This document shows, one piece after another, positions 7,883-16,305 of a stretch of DNA of 32,407 nucleotides. The notes below the pieces were generated by a model that was not told the origin of the DNA, did not search any database, and was given only the letters and a program-made list of their open reading frames with translations. Numbering within the stretch: position 1 is the first letter of the stretch; each line of letters begins with the position of its first letter. The position numbers were made by a program, and so were the translations under genes. Source of the stretch: Desulfobacteraceae bacterium 4572_35.2 (lineage in GTDB: Bacteria > Desulfobacterota > Desulfuromonadia > Desulfuromonadales > Desulfuromonadaceae); assembly GCA_002084665.1 (NCBI GenBank), contig NBLY01000060.1, positions 1 through 32,407 on the forward strand. The letters run 5' to 3'.

Positions 7883-8155
7883 ATGTCGATATTTTCCAGA
7901 TTGAAAGAATCTAGCCCCATATTTCTGGCGATCATGCTACCCGGCTCTGGACATCTAGTGTTGGGTCGCCCAGCACGCGGATTTATTCTGTTGCTATGGA
8001 TGGTGGTGATGGGTTTTATTACCTATAACCTCTCGGATGAAAACACCTCATTCATTGGTCGATATTCAGGAGGATTCGCTATTTTGATCCTTTCAGTGCT
8101 GGACATCGATACGATCATTCGTAAGCGCAAACAGCAAGCTAATACGGCCTGTTAA
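7883..8155 (+). CDS. Small membrane protein with GSGHLxxGRxxRG motif (90 aa)
   Basis: ATG 7883 follows AAAGGA with 9-bp spacing and is preferred over the GTG at 7856, which would extend it by 9 residues into the permease gene. The 90-residue product has an early hydrophobic segment ending in LPGSGHLVLGRPARGF, a strong helix (ILLLWMVVMGFITYNL) and a third hydrophobic stretch (GGFAILILSVLDIDTII) before a basic tail. The PGxGH-x4-GRxxRG pattern recurs in small uncharacterised bacterial membrane proteins. It starts 3 bp after the permease stop, so the two are likely co-translated. Confidence 0.7.
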   Translation: MSIFSRLKESSPIFLAIMLPGSGHLVLGRPARGFILLLWMVVMGFITYNLSDENTSFIGRYSGGFAILILSVLDIDTIIRKRKQQANTAC

Positions 8156-8209
8156 CCCCGCAGCGGCAATGCATTACACTGCCGAGCGATTAATCGACAA
8201 TTATAAACT

Positions 8210-8255
8210 AATAACTAACGCCAGATGAGCTGATTTGCCTCTGGCGTTAGTTATT
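8210..8255. terminator. 16-bp perfect hairpin, probable terminator
   Basis: AATAACTAACGCCAGA (8210-8225) and its exact reverse complement (8240-8255) flank a 14-base loop. It ends the cluster 55 bp after the 90-residue gene. There is no U run, so it could also be a processing or attenuation hairpin ahead of the adenosyltransferase gene. Confidence 0.65.
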
Positions 8256-8316
8256 GTACCAGCCTTTTCCTTTTATCTATTTTCAACCCCGTTTTACAAC
8301 AAACAGGAGAATTACC

Positions 8317-8865
8317 ATGGAGATATCGACAGGAACCGGTGACGGCGGTCAAACCAGCTTAACTGGTGGACAACGTGTCAGCAAAAATTCATTGCGCGTT
8401 TGTGCCTACGGCACCATTGATGAGCTCAGCAGCTTGATTGGTGTCATTGTGGCTGAGACACCAGCGGACACCATTGCGGATTCATTACGACAAATCCAAA
8501 GTGATCTTTTCAACCTCGGAACCGATATCTCTACGCCCAATGTTGATCCGGCGCTGGTAGCATCTGCCCGAATAAAAACTGTTCACGTTGAACGCTTGGA
8601 ACAATGGGCAGGATCTGCGACAAAAAAACTTCCAGTGTTACGCGAATTTATCCTCCCTGGCGGTTGTCGCACTGCCGCGTGGTTGCATCTGGCGCGCACG
8701 GTCGCTCGGCGGGCAGAACGTGAAGTGGTTGCTGTCTGTGCGACAGAGGGCGCTGCCATCAATCAACTCGCGATCATCTATCTCAATCGGTTGTCTGATC
8801 TTCTTTTTCTTTGGGCTCGAATTGCTAACGATTTTGGCCAAAAAGACGTTACGTGGTCAGTATGA
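8317..8865 (+). CDS. Cob(I)alamin adenosyltransferase, PduO/MMAB type
   Basis: A 182-residue cytoplasmic enzyme that transfers the adenosyl group of ATP to cob(I)alamin, making the cofactor of ethanolamine ammonia-lyase. The family motifs appear in order: TGTGDGGQTSLTGGQRVSK (ATP-binding N-terminus), YGTIDELSSLIG, the LFNLGTDIS segment, FILPGG, then LHLARTVARRAEREV, and finally YLNRLSDLLFLWAR. ATG 8317 after CAGGAGA is chosen; an upstream in-frame extension to 8254 would lie inside the preceding hairpin. It is a PduO-type enzyme, not the EutT type common in enteric eut operons. A bidirectional terminator follows at 8912. Confidence 0.92.
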   Translation: MEISTGTGDGGQTSLTGGQRVSKNSLRVCAYGTIDELSSLIGVIVAETPADTIADSLRQIQSDLFNLGTDISTPNVDPALVASARIKTVHVERLEQWAGSATKKLPVLREFILPGGCRTAAWLHLARTVARRAEREVVAVCATEGAAINQLAIIYLNRLSDLLFLWARIANDFGQKDVTWSV

Positions 8866-8911
8866 GATTTTTATAGCGACATTGACGCGCTAAGACAGCG
8901 TGCTTCATAAT

Positions 8912-8949
8912 AAAAAACGCCTGTTGGAATAATCCAACAGGCGTTTTTT
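8912..8949. terminator. Bidirectional rho-independent terminator
   Basis: A 17-bp perfect stem (A6CGCCTGTTGGA and its complement) with an ATAA loop and U runs in both directions. It separates the adenosyltransferase gene (+) from the convergent sensor gene (-). Confidence 0.92.
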
Positions 8950-8983
8950 GTGTTATTGCGCAAAGCAGATTTTTAGACCGACA

Positions 8984-9760
8984 TTAGCGATAATCGGTTG
9001 TTGTTTTGGTGTTAATCTGGTCAAGGAAAGTAAAGCGTTGCAACTCGTGCTCCAATGACATTGCGTGGCCAGCCAACTCTTTATTGGTGCTTGCACAGCC
9101 ACCAGCTTGAGCGACATTTTCATGAGCAATCCAGCCAATTTCATCCAACGCTTCACGCACCTGTAACAGACGATCAGCAAGCAAACAGCTGACTTCACGG
9201 CTGGGTAGCTCTTCTGGTTTAAATTGGCTAGCCAACTCACTCACCGTGCGTGAAACTTCTTCAATCAACGTCGCTTGCCGACTAGCCGCCAAGATCATGC
9301 CGTGACTGATCTGCGCAATCTGCTCGCTGTCGAGGATGATCTGCTTACTGCTGCTACAAACGTGGCCAATGACGTTGTTGAAATTTTCGGTCATCGTCTG
9401 TAATGAGTGACTGAAAACATCCAACTCCGATGCTAATGCCAGCCGCTGCTGGAGCTCGCCGGCGGCAAGGTTTTCAGCTTGGCTGGCCTTGAAAGAGAGG
9501 CTTTCAGCCATCTGGTTCAACGCTTCGGCCAATTTGCCGACCTCATCCGCCTGATTAAGTTTGAGACGCGGGCTCAAATCACCACGACCGATGCTTTCTG
9601 CCATCTCAGTCCCCATACGGATCGACTTGGTTATTCGAGTGGCGATGACCCACAATAATAATAGGGCAATGGCAATGCTGACTATACCGCCACCGAGTTC
9701 ACTCCACATCATGGCATTGACGGAAGCCATCACCTGATCTGCAGGAATATGAGTATACAT
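8984..9760 (-). pseudogene. dCache-HAMP sensor with short methyl-accepting-like coil, C-terminal part
   Basis: This open frame encodes the end of a double-Cache domain (YTHIPADQVMASVNAMMW), a membrane helix (GGGIVSIAIALLLLWVIA), a HAMP domain (TRITKSIRMGTEMAESIGRG, then DEVGKLAEALNQM) and a coiled-coil region of MCP type. The coil has the outer parts of an MCP signalling hairpin (ASRQATLIEEVSRTVSELAS and HENVAQAGGCASTNKELAGH), but the conserved CheW/CheA-binding tip (family motif FQTNxLALNAAVEAARAGE) is absent. It therefore probably does not drive chemotaxis directly. The 5' part of the gene is in another frame (next entry); the frames overlap near 9755. Co-directional with the sigma-54 activator upstream. 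Confidence 0.75.
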
Positions 9761-10418
9761 CTTCGACCAATTGCTGTAGGAAATCCAAGGTCACGTCGAT
9801 CGTCGCCACGCCGTACACTTGATGACTATCCTGTATCGGCACCGAGACCGTCGTCATGAAAACATCTTTGCCATGAATTGGATAGACATAGGGCTCAGAA
9901 AGCGTTTCGTGCTTTTTACGTAGCGGATCAACATACCAGGATTTGCTGTCAAGTTCTGTCAAGATATCCATCGAGACATTACCGAGATCGTTATGAAACC
10001 AGTAGTAGCTTATTCGACCACTATCATCATGTCCGGGAGTGTTTGCAAATTCTGCATCGCGGCCGTCAAAAGCATTCGGTTCCCAGCAGGTAGCACCACC
10101 GACAAATTCAGGATTTTCTAGGATCATCTGTCGCAGCATTAGGTTGATATGGCGGCGACTAAACGTAATGCGCTGGTCATGATCTTTAGCCGCAGTAACC
10201 GACTGGGCAAACCCTTTGGCGGTAAACATTGCCCGTTCAAGAACGGTGCGAATTCGCAACATATTTTCGACGGCAGAAGCGGTCGCTATCTGTTGAGCAT
10301 CACGCATGGCTTCTTCACGAGCTGAAAACACCGACAATGTGAGGTTAACAGATGAGGTAAGCAATAAACACAAACCCGTCCAGAGTGCTATTTTCGTTCT
10401 AATAGACTGACTGCCCAT
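9699..10418 (-). pseudogene. dCache-HAMP sensor, N-terminal part
   Basis: The gene starts at ATG 10418 (GGAG nine bases upstream) or at ATG 10433. A signal-anchor helix (IALWTGLCLLLTSSVNLTLS) is followed by a periplasmic dCache_1 sensor, with WEPNAFDGRDAEFAN, SYYWFHND, WYVDPLRKKHETLSEPYVYP and VSVPIQDSHQVYGVATIDVT. Homology ends at DFLQQLVEDV. There the frame runs into a non-homologous tail while the next frame carries the last strand of the Cache domain. Roughly 60 residues of the second Cache subdomain seem to be missing, so this is a deletion plus frameshift. The ligand is unknown; ethanolamine is a guess from context. Confidence 0.75.
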
Positions 10419-10521
10419 TATATATGTCTCCATTTATACTTCTGTTTAACTAGATCAATTACACTTTTCAGCAGCAGAAAGAGCATAAATTTTTTTCGTA
10501 TGCCGTCAAAATTTTACCTAG

Positions 10522-12519
10522 CTATTTAACGTCAATCTGATGTTCTTTAAATTTGCGATAGATCGTGTTGCGACTAATGCCTAACAGCATTGCGGCTCGC
10601 GAAACATTGCCGTCCGCTTCATCGAGGGCGAGCTCAATCATCTCGCGCTCTGTTTCCTTGAGCGGACGCACCTTACTCTGCCGTTTCACATCTGCGCCGC
10701 CCACCAGTTCAGTGTGCAATTCCATCAACTCAGCTGTCAGCAGTCCATCAGGGCCAGCCAGATTAATGGCTCTCTCTAAGACATTTTCCAACTCTCGGAT
10801 ATTACCCAGCCAGGGATAGATACAACACGCCCGCAAAAATGATTCGGCGACCGTAATGTCGTCACGGCCTAGTTTCTCAGCCAACCGCCCACTCAGGGCT
10901 TTAATCAACAAAGGCAGGTCCTGAAGGCGATCACGCAGCGCGGGGATGGTAATACATAGAACATTGAGGCGAAAATAGAGATCACTACGAAAGCGACCGG
11001 CCTCAATCTCTTTGGCTAAATTTTTATTCGTCGCAGCAATCACGCGGATATCGATAGGGATTTCGGTACTGGAGCCGACCCGTTTCACTTTACGCTCCTG
11101 CAACACCCGCAATAACTTTACCTGAACATGTAACGGCATATCGCCGATCTCATCCAGAAACAGGGTGCCACCGTCAGCCTCTTCAAAGTGGCCCGGTTTA
11201 CCGCCTTTTTTGGCACCGGTAAACGATCCCTCTTCATAGCCAAATAACTCGCTTTCGATCAGGTTTTCAGGAGTCGCAGCGCAATTGATCGCGATAAACG
11301 GTTGTTCACTGCGCTTGCCGCAGCTATGAATACTCTGGGCAAACATCTCTTTACCGGTACCACTCTCTCCCTGAATCAAAACCGTAGAGGGGCTTTGTGC
11401 GGCAATCTCGACACGTCGCTTGGCCTCATTAATCGTATCACTCTCACCGATGATGGTATCCAGTGTGTAACGTGTATTGGCCGTATGGGCGATGTTAGAA
11501 CGAGTTGTCTTGATTTTTTGCTTGATTTTTGGCTTTTCCTTTAGCTCAATTGCTGGGGCGCGTATGACGGCAATCGCACCGATGCTCTTGCCCTCATCGT
11601 CATATTGCAAGCAGGCAGAACTGAAGATACTGAACCCTTTTGCCTTCAGAAACACCTCTTGTTCTTCATAGCTGACACCAGTTTTTAGTAGGTCAAGTAT
11701 CGGTGCATCAGGGCCGACAAGGTTGCTGATATGCCACCCCTTCACGCTATCTGCCTCGACAGCAAAAATTTGGGCCGCAGCTTCATTGATTTTAGTAATC
11801 ATCCCCTGAGTGTCGACCGAAACTAGCCCCTCCCACATCGAGTTAATGATGGTTGTCGAGTATTTATACGCGACCTGAAGTTTATTGCGCGTATGGATGA
11901 GACGAAGTTGATTTTCGATCGCTTTAGCACCGGCCGCTACCATGGCTAGAGTGTGCAAACTGTCGAGTTGGCTGTCACCACTGACATTGAGAACGCCGAT
12001 CACTGGACCGTCGGGTTCAAAAATTGGTGCGGCATTACACATCAAACTTTGATTTGTTTCACAGTAATGTTCAAAGGCCTGAAGTTTGATTGGTTTTTGT
12101 TCCACAAGGCAGGTACCAATGGCGTTGGTACCGCGCATCGCTTCACTCCAATCTTCGCCGAGTCGGATAGACCCCAATGACATATCTGCTTGAGATTCCT
12201 GCCCTCCCACCTGCGAGACAATTATCCCGCGGTCGTCGGCTAAAACCACCTGAAAGCCGGTTTCACCGACAAAACTGTGTAGGTTTTCCATCACTGGCTG
12301 GGCCACGTTAATTAGGTATTGGAGATGCTCGAAACGTAAATGCTGATCAGCTAATTGGTTGGTACATGTTTGGTGAGGAGTATGGGGGTCCACCTCCAGT
12401 TGGCGACAACGTTGCCAGGAGTTAGCTACATATTGACGCACCTTTTGGGTGTCTAACCCCTGATCTGTTACAAATCGCTCCCAAGCCTTGCGCATCTCAT
12501 GAATTTGTTTATCGGTCAT
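10522..12519 (-). CDS. Sigma-54-dependent activator, AcoR/DhaR-like (GAF-PAS-AAA+-Fis)
   Basis: A 665-residue bacterial enhancer-binding protein. A GAF-like sensor domain (about 60-210, ending VIGVLNVSGD) precedes a PAS domain (about 225-330, STTIINSMWEGLVSVDTQG). The AAA+ domain follows, with Walker A GESGTGKE near 383-390, the sigma-54 contact loop as GSFTGA near 430 (GAFTGA in most homologues) and Walker B GGTLFLDEIGD near 452. A Fis-type HTH (NVSRAAMLLGISRNTIYRKF, about 636-655) ends it. It lies divergently beyond the eut genes that carry the -24/-12 promoter candidate, and 103 bp upstream of the Cache sensor, so it is the likely eut activator. Its start region is tandemly duplicated. Confidence 0.9.
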   Translation of the reverse strand: MTDKQIHEMRKAWERFVTDQGLDTQKVRQYVANSWQRCRQLEVDPHTPHQTCTNQLADQHLRFEHLQYLINVAQPVMENLHSFVGETGFQVVLADDRGIIVSQVGGQESQADMSLGSIRLGEDWSEAMRGTNAIGTCLVEQKPIKLQAFEHYCETNQSLMCNAAPIFEPDGPVIGVLNVSGDSQLDSLHTLAMVAAGAKAIENQLRLIHTRNKLQVAYKYSTTIINSMWEGLVSVDTQGMITKINEAAAQIFAVEADSVKGWHISNLVGPDAPILDLLKTGVSYEEQEVFLKAKGFSIFSSACLQYDDEGKSIGAIAVIRAPAIELKEKPKIKQKIKTTRSNIAHTANTRYTLDTIIGESDTINEAKRRVEIAAQSPSTVLIQGESGTGKEMFAQSIHSCGKRSEQPFIAINCAATPENLIESELFGYEEGSFTGAKKGGKPGHFEEADGGTLFLDEIGDMPLHVQVKLLRVLQERKVKRVGSSTEIPIDIRVIAATNKNLAKEIEAGRFRSDLYFRLNVLCITIPALRDRLQDLPLLIKALSGRLAEKLGRDDITVAESFLRACCIYPWLGNIRELENVLERAINLAGPDGLLTAELMELHTELVGGADVKRQSKVRPLKETEREMIELALDEADGNVSRAAMLLGISRNTIYRKFKEHQIDVK

Positions 12520-12561
12520 CTGTTCTCCCCTGAATTTGTTTATCGGTCATCTGTTCTCCCC
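12500..12561 (-). repeat. 31-bp perfect tandem duplication at the activator start
   Basis: Bases 12500-12530 and 12531-12561 are identical and contain the ribosome binding site GGGGAGAACAG, the ATG and the first codons of the activator. The upstream copy's ATG would give a 13-residue peptide (MTDKQIQGRTDDR) ending at a TAA that overlaps the real start region. This mirrors the duplication at the eutH start. Confidence 0.9.
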
Positions 12562-13329
12562 GTATATCATCACCAAGCGCATCATGATAAGAGTGACATA
12601 ACTCCTGGCACTATGCAGCTGGGGCCGTTTATATTCTAACCAGTGGCAGTAAATTAACGCCTGTGTTTTTCGGTAATTTGGTGTAGTGATAGTTGATGCA
12701 AGCTTTGCAAATGCGGATTTGTGAAAATAGCGCCCGAGGTGAAAGCGTCAAAAATGGCCAGTTCAAACTTAAATGGCTAAGAACTATAAGTTTACAGCTT
12801 CAAACTGGCAAGTATTATAAATAAAAAGATAACTATTCAGCTGATAAACTGGCAACGTCAATTCTTAAGGGACGCATTTAACGTATTTATGGTGTGTGAT
12901 TACGATTTATCCCATCTCCCACTCAAATTCGCTGATATTTTTCTCTTTAGAGTCGAAGTCTATACCGATCAGGTAAATAACTCAACTTTCGCACCATAAT
13001 AAACGGTGCAACAATACGATGTCACACTGATTTTCAGAATATACAAGCTAGAAGTAGCATCGGTCGCCGCAATAAGCTTGGTATCTGAGCCATGAACTCT
13101 TCCAGCACTTCTGCAATCGGTGCCGTTATTTTATCACCGAAACCCTTTATCAATTGCTGCAAAGAGTTCAATAGCAGCGTGATGGCTTCGGTAAAACTGG
13201 TTTGTCGCAACTCATCGCACCCGGCTTTCTTGCACGAACAGACAAAGCACTCTATCTTGTCAAGACAATGCGAAATAACAGCGCATTTCTTTAATTGTTC
13301 ACCTTTTAGACATATAAGAGATTAACTTT
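12562..13329. other. Intergenic region with a possible degraded ORF
   Basis: About 770 bases with no confident gene. A 13-base palindrome TGCAAGCTTTGCA lies at 12697-12709, and AAACTTA/TAAGTTT arms lie near 12770-12795. On the minus strand 13321-13034 is open for 96 codons, with a Cys-rich start (KIECFVCSCKKAGCDELRQ) and an amphipathic helical middle (EAITLLLNSLQQLIKGFGDK). It has no good start codon, so it may be a gene remnant. The + strand open frame 13092-13325 looks like its shadow. Confidence 0.4.
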
Positions 13330-14007
13330 ATGACCCCTTGGACACTTTTAGATAGCGCACCGATTCCCAGTGGTGGCGGTGAGCTACGACTTCATCAACG
13401 TGCTGATGAATTTATGATTAGTATTGTTGGTGGCGGGGTGCTAATGACAACTCGCATGCACGGCTCGGAAGATGTTTTGGCTGAGCTTGCATGTCGTGGT
13501 CTTGACCGCAACTCTAGCGCCAACGTACTGATTGGCGGCTTAGGGATGGGCTTTACCCTTGCCAGTGCCCTCTCTCATTTGAACTCCGAGGCTCAGGTTA
13601 CCGTTGCCGAGTTGGTGCCAAAAGTGATTGAGTGGAACCAAGGAGAGCTTGGCGAGGCCGCAGGTAAGCCAATAGATGACCAACGAGTGACAGCCTTCAC
13701 TGGTGATGTTGGTAAACTGATCCGCAAGGGGGCGCAGAGCTACGATGCGATCATTTTAGATGTCGATAACGGTCCCGACGGCCTAACCCGTAAGGACAAT
13801 AATTGGCTGTATACTCATAGCGGATTGTTGACCTCTTTCGCGGCATTACGGCCTCATGGCGTTTTGGCGGTGTGGTCCGCTGCCGATGATCGACGCTTTA
13901 GTGAACGTTTGAAAAAGATTGGCTTTGTGGTTGAAACGGTTCAGGTTGGGGCGCATAACAATAAAGGGCAAAAACACACCATTTGGTTGGCACGGTGTAA
14001 AGATTAA
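13330..14007 (+). CDS. Spermidine synthase-like SAM-fold protein
   Basis: A 225-residue cytoplasmic protein of the spermidine synthase-like methyltransferase group. The nucleotide-binding glycine loop is VLIGGLGMGFTLASAL (about 68-83), strand 2 ends in TVAELVP with the acidic ribose-binding residue, FTGDVG carries the adenine-contacting Asp, and YDAIILDVDNGPDGL is motif IV. It is shorter than SpeE (about 290 residues) and lacks the N-terminal beta domain, so it is one of the uncharacterised short paralogues and may not make spermidine. ATG 13330 follows AAGAG at normal distance. It stands alone, 215 bp before panP. Confidence 0.75.
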   Translation: MTPWTLLDSAPIPSGGGELRLHQRADEFMISIVGGGVLMTTRMHGSEDVLAELACRGLDRNSSANVLIGGLGMGFTLASALSHLNSEAQVTVAELVPKVIEWNQGELGEAAGKPIDDQRVTAFTGDVGKLIRKGAQSYDAIILDVDNGPDGLTRKDNNWLYTHSGLLTSFAALRPHGVLAVWSAADDRRFSERLKKIGFVVETVQVGAHNNKGQKHTIWLARCKD

Positions 14008-14065
14008 CTGTTTACCGTGAACTCATTTTGTCGCTGATGGTAAGCTCTTGTGTTTTTCTTTGTGC

Positions 14066-14090
14066 TTGATGTGATTGTTTATCATATAAT
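14066..14090 (+). promoter_or_regulatory. Possible sigma-70 promoter of panP
   Basis: A perfect -10 box TATAAT (14085-14090) in an AT-rich stretch lies 132 bp before panP. The best -35 match, TTGATG (14066-14071), is only 13 bp away, which is shorter than optimal. Confidence 0.25.
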
Positions 14091-14222
14091 GTGCATTAAT
14101 ACCGTTAATGTATACGTTGGTTGGATTTGAATTTGACAGAAGGTCGGAACGCACGGTATATAAAACGTTGGTTGTTTTGTCCGTATGTTGAAAGTCACTG
14201 AAAAGTGCTGTTGCAATGAGTT

Positions 14223-15869
14223 ATGAAAATAATGAAAGAAAATGCTCAAGCAAATCTTGAAAATTTATATCGAATTTTTACTGTCAATGAAGGTCGTGAG
14301 TCAACATTGGGCAGTATTGATCAGGCGATCTCCGAAAATGTTGCTGGCTTTTTGCAGGAACACATTGTTGCATTAGAGCGTCAGCTTAAAGAGATTGAGG
14401 TTGATTTCTCTTTTTCGACGATTCCCGAAAATCCCACCTTCGTTTCAGAATATACCGAATTTGTAAAAAAGAAGCTGGTCGCCCAATCGGTTCATACCGC
14501 ATCACCTGGCTTTGTTGGTCACATGACATCAGCGATGCCCTACTTTATGTTACCGTTGTCGCGCATCATGACCGCTTTAAATCAAAACTTGGTTAAGGTG
14601 GAGACCTCTAAAGCGTTTACGCCGATGGAGCGTCAAGTGTTGGCGATGCTCAATCGGTTGATCTACAATCAAGATGATGAATTTTATGAGCGCTGGATTC
14701 ACGATAGTCAAAGTGCTTTGGGTGCTTTTTGCTCGGGTGGAACCATAGCGAACATTACCGCTTTGTGGGCCGCGCGTAATCGCTTGTGCGGGCCAGATGG
14801 TGATTTTAAGGGGATCGCACAAGAGGGGATGTTTAAGGCGCTCCAGCACTTGAACTGTAGTGGACTAGTGATACTTATTTCCCGTCGTGCTCATTACTCT
14901 CTCGGTAAGGCGATCGATCTGTTGGGGATCGGTCGTGACAACCTTATTGCCGTCGGCACCGATGACAATAATCGTGTTGATATGCGCTTGCTCCGTATCC
15001 AATGTCAGCGTGTGCAAAGCGAAGGAAAAAAAATTCTGAGCCTTGTCGGTATTGCTGGCACCACCGAAACAGGCAGTGTCGATCCTTTGGAAGAGATGGC
15101 TGATTTAGCTGAAGAGCTTGGCTGTCATTTCCATGTCGATGCAGCCTGGGGGGGACCAACACTATTTTCCAACACCCATCGTTGGCGGCTACGCGGTATT
15201 GAACGTGCCGACTCGGTTACCATTGATGCCCATAAGCAATTATATGTACCTATGGGTGCAGGGATGGTGCTATTTAAAGATCCAGCGGCGTTATCAGTGG
15301 TTGAACATCATGCCGCCTATATTTTACGTCACGGTTCAAAAGATCTAGGTAGTCATACCCTTGAAGGATCGCGCCCCGGTAAGGCGATGTTGGTTCATGC
15401 TGGGTTGTCGATTATTGGTCGTCGTGGTTATGAACTATTGATGGATCAGGGGATAGAGCGAGCGCAACGCTTTGCCAACCGTATTGACGCTCATGATGAT
15501 TTTGAGTTGGTTACTGCGCCTGAACTGAACATCCTCACCTATCGTTATAACCCATCGTGGTTGCAACGAATTTTAGACCAAGCGAAGCCTGAAACAAGCC
15601 GTAAAATAAATGCTATTTTAGATACCATCACCAAAATAATCCAAAAACGGCAACGCGCCGCAGGTAAAACATTCGTTTCTCGTACCAGTTTAGAACCTGC
15701 TCGTTATCACGGTGATACCATTACTGTTTTTCGCGTGGTATTAGCCAACCCACTAACGACCGATGAGATTCTCGATACTGTGTTGGCTGAGCAGTGCGAA
15801 ATTAGTCGGCAAGGTGGATTGCCAGCGTTGATTGATGAGTTAAAGCGGCTGGCGGCAAGTTTTGTCTAG
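14223..15869 (+). CDS. panP: PanP, PLP-dependent aspartate 1-decarboxylase
   Basis: A 548-residue fold-type I PLP enzyme of the group II decarboxylase family, matching the length and sequence of the Vibrio-type PanP that makes beta-alanine from aspartate for pantothenate and CoA. Supporting segments are HTASPGFVGHMTSAMPYFML near the N-terminus, FCSGGTIANITALWAARN (phosphate-binding), HVDAAWGGPTLFS (Asp that holds the pyridine nitrogen) and VTIDAHKQLYVPMGAGM with the PLP lysine at about residue 338. The start is ATG 14223 or 14232; neither has a strong ribosome site. Earlier annotations often call it glutamate decarboxylase. A strong terminator follows. It appears monocistronic and intact. Confidence 0.9.
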   Translation: MKIMKENAQANLENLYRIFTVNEGRESTLGSIDQAISENVAGFLQEHIVALERQLKEIEVDFSFSTIPENPTFVSEYTEFVKKKLVAQSVHTASPGFVGHMTSAMPYFMLPLSRIMTALNQNLVKVETSKAFTPMERQVLAMLNRLIYNQDDEFYERWIHDSQSALGAFCSGGTIANITALWAARNRLCGPDGDFKGIAQEGMFKALQHLNCSGLVILISRRAHYSLGKAIDLLGIGRDNLIAVGTDDNNRVDMRLLRIQCQRVQSEGKKILSLVGIAGTTETGSVDPLEEMADLAEELGCHFHVDAAWGGPTLFSNTHRWRLRGIERADSVTIDAHKQLYVPMGAGMVLFKDPAALSVVEHHAAYILRHGSKDLGSHTLEGSRPGKAMLVHAGLSIIGRRGYELLMDQGIERAQRFANRIDAHDDFELVTAPELNILTYRYNPSWLQRILDQAKPETSRKINAILDTITKIIQKRQRAAGKTFVSRTSLEPARYHGDTITVFRVVLANPLTTDEILDTVLAEQCEISRQGGLPALIDELKRLAASFV

Positions 15870-15921
15870 TAAGATGGCAGCGAGTAGCTAACCATTTAAC
15901 TGGTTGATCTATTGAGATAAT

Positions 15922-15954
15922 AAAAAAGGCCTGCATTGTTTGCAGGCCTTTTTT
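15922..15954 (+). terminator. Rho-independent terminator after panP
   Basis: A 14-bp perfect stem (A6GGCCTGCA and its complement) with a TTGTT loop, followed by a T run. The A and T runs on both sides allow termination in both directions. Confidence 0.92.
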
Positions 15955-15999
15955 TATTGCTGCTGAGTAACAGTCTCAAAAATAAAAGATAAACCGTCT

Positions 16000-16097
16000 C
16001 ACACAGAGCCACCAAGAAGACACCAAGCCACCAAGAGAATCAAGATCATAAAGGATTATTTTAAGATCTTTCTTTGTGGCTTAGTACCTTTGTGTGG
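16000..16097. repeat. Imperfect inverted repeat of the CACAGAGCCACCAAG type
   Basis: The left arm begins CACACAGAGCCACCAAG and contains CACCAAGCCACCAAGAGAA. The right arm, TTCTTTGTGGCTTAGTAC and then CTTTGTGTGG, is its imperfect complement. Similar palindromes rich in CCACCAAGACACAAAG-like words are dispersed between genes in many bacterial genomes; this looks like one such non-coding element. Confidence 0.5.
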
Positions 16098-16158
16098 AAA
16101 ATGATTTTGAAGTTACTCAGAAGCTGTGTGGAAAATGATTTTGAAGTTACTCAGAAGC
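16091..16158. repeat. 34-bp perfect tandem duplication, intergenic
   Basis: Bases 16091-16124 are repeated exactly at 16125-16158. The first copy begins within the right arm of the inverted repeat. It is another member of the window-wide set of short tandem duplications. Confidence 0.9.
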
Positions 16159-16305
16159 ACTGCTCTTCCGCCAGAACCGAAAAGATCATCTCTCCCGCGA
16201 AGGCGGCTATGAGACAGGAACTCCAATGCGGAAGATTGATGCTAATCTAGTTACCCTTTGGGGTAGAAATCAGGTAGTGACAATTGTGTTTTATTATAGT
16301 TGTTA

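Larger units (their letters stand above)
15955..16305. other. Intergenic region between panP and batD
   Basis: About 350 bases between two convergent genes. It contains an imperfect inverted repeat (16000-16097) and a 34-bp tandem duplication (16091-16158), described separately. The remaining 150 bases hold no gene. Confidence 0.6.

Noticed and set aside
12591-12612. GGCAC-like -24 box upstream of the activator
   Set aside because: No GC at the required ten-base spacing on either strand.
13092-13325. 77-codon + strand open frame before the spermidine synthase-like gene
   Set aside because: No ribosome site, unusual composition, and it is complementary to a better-looking minus-strand frame.
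14068-14087. FNR-like site (TGAT...ATCA) before panP
   Set aside because: The half-sites are separated by five bases rather than four, so it does not fit the consensus.
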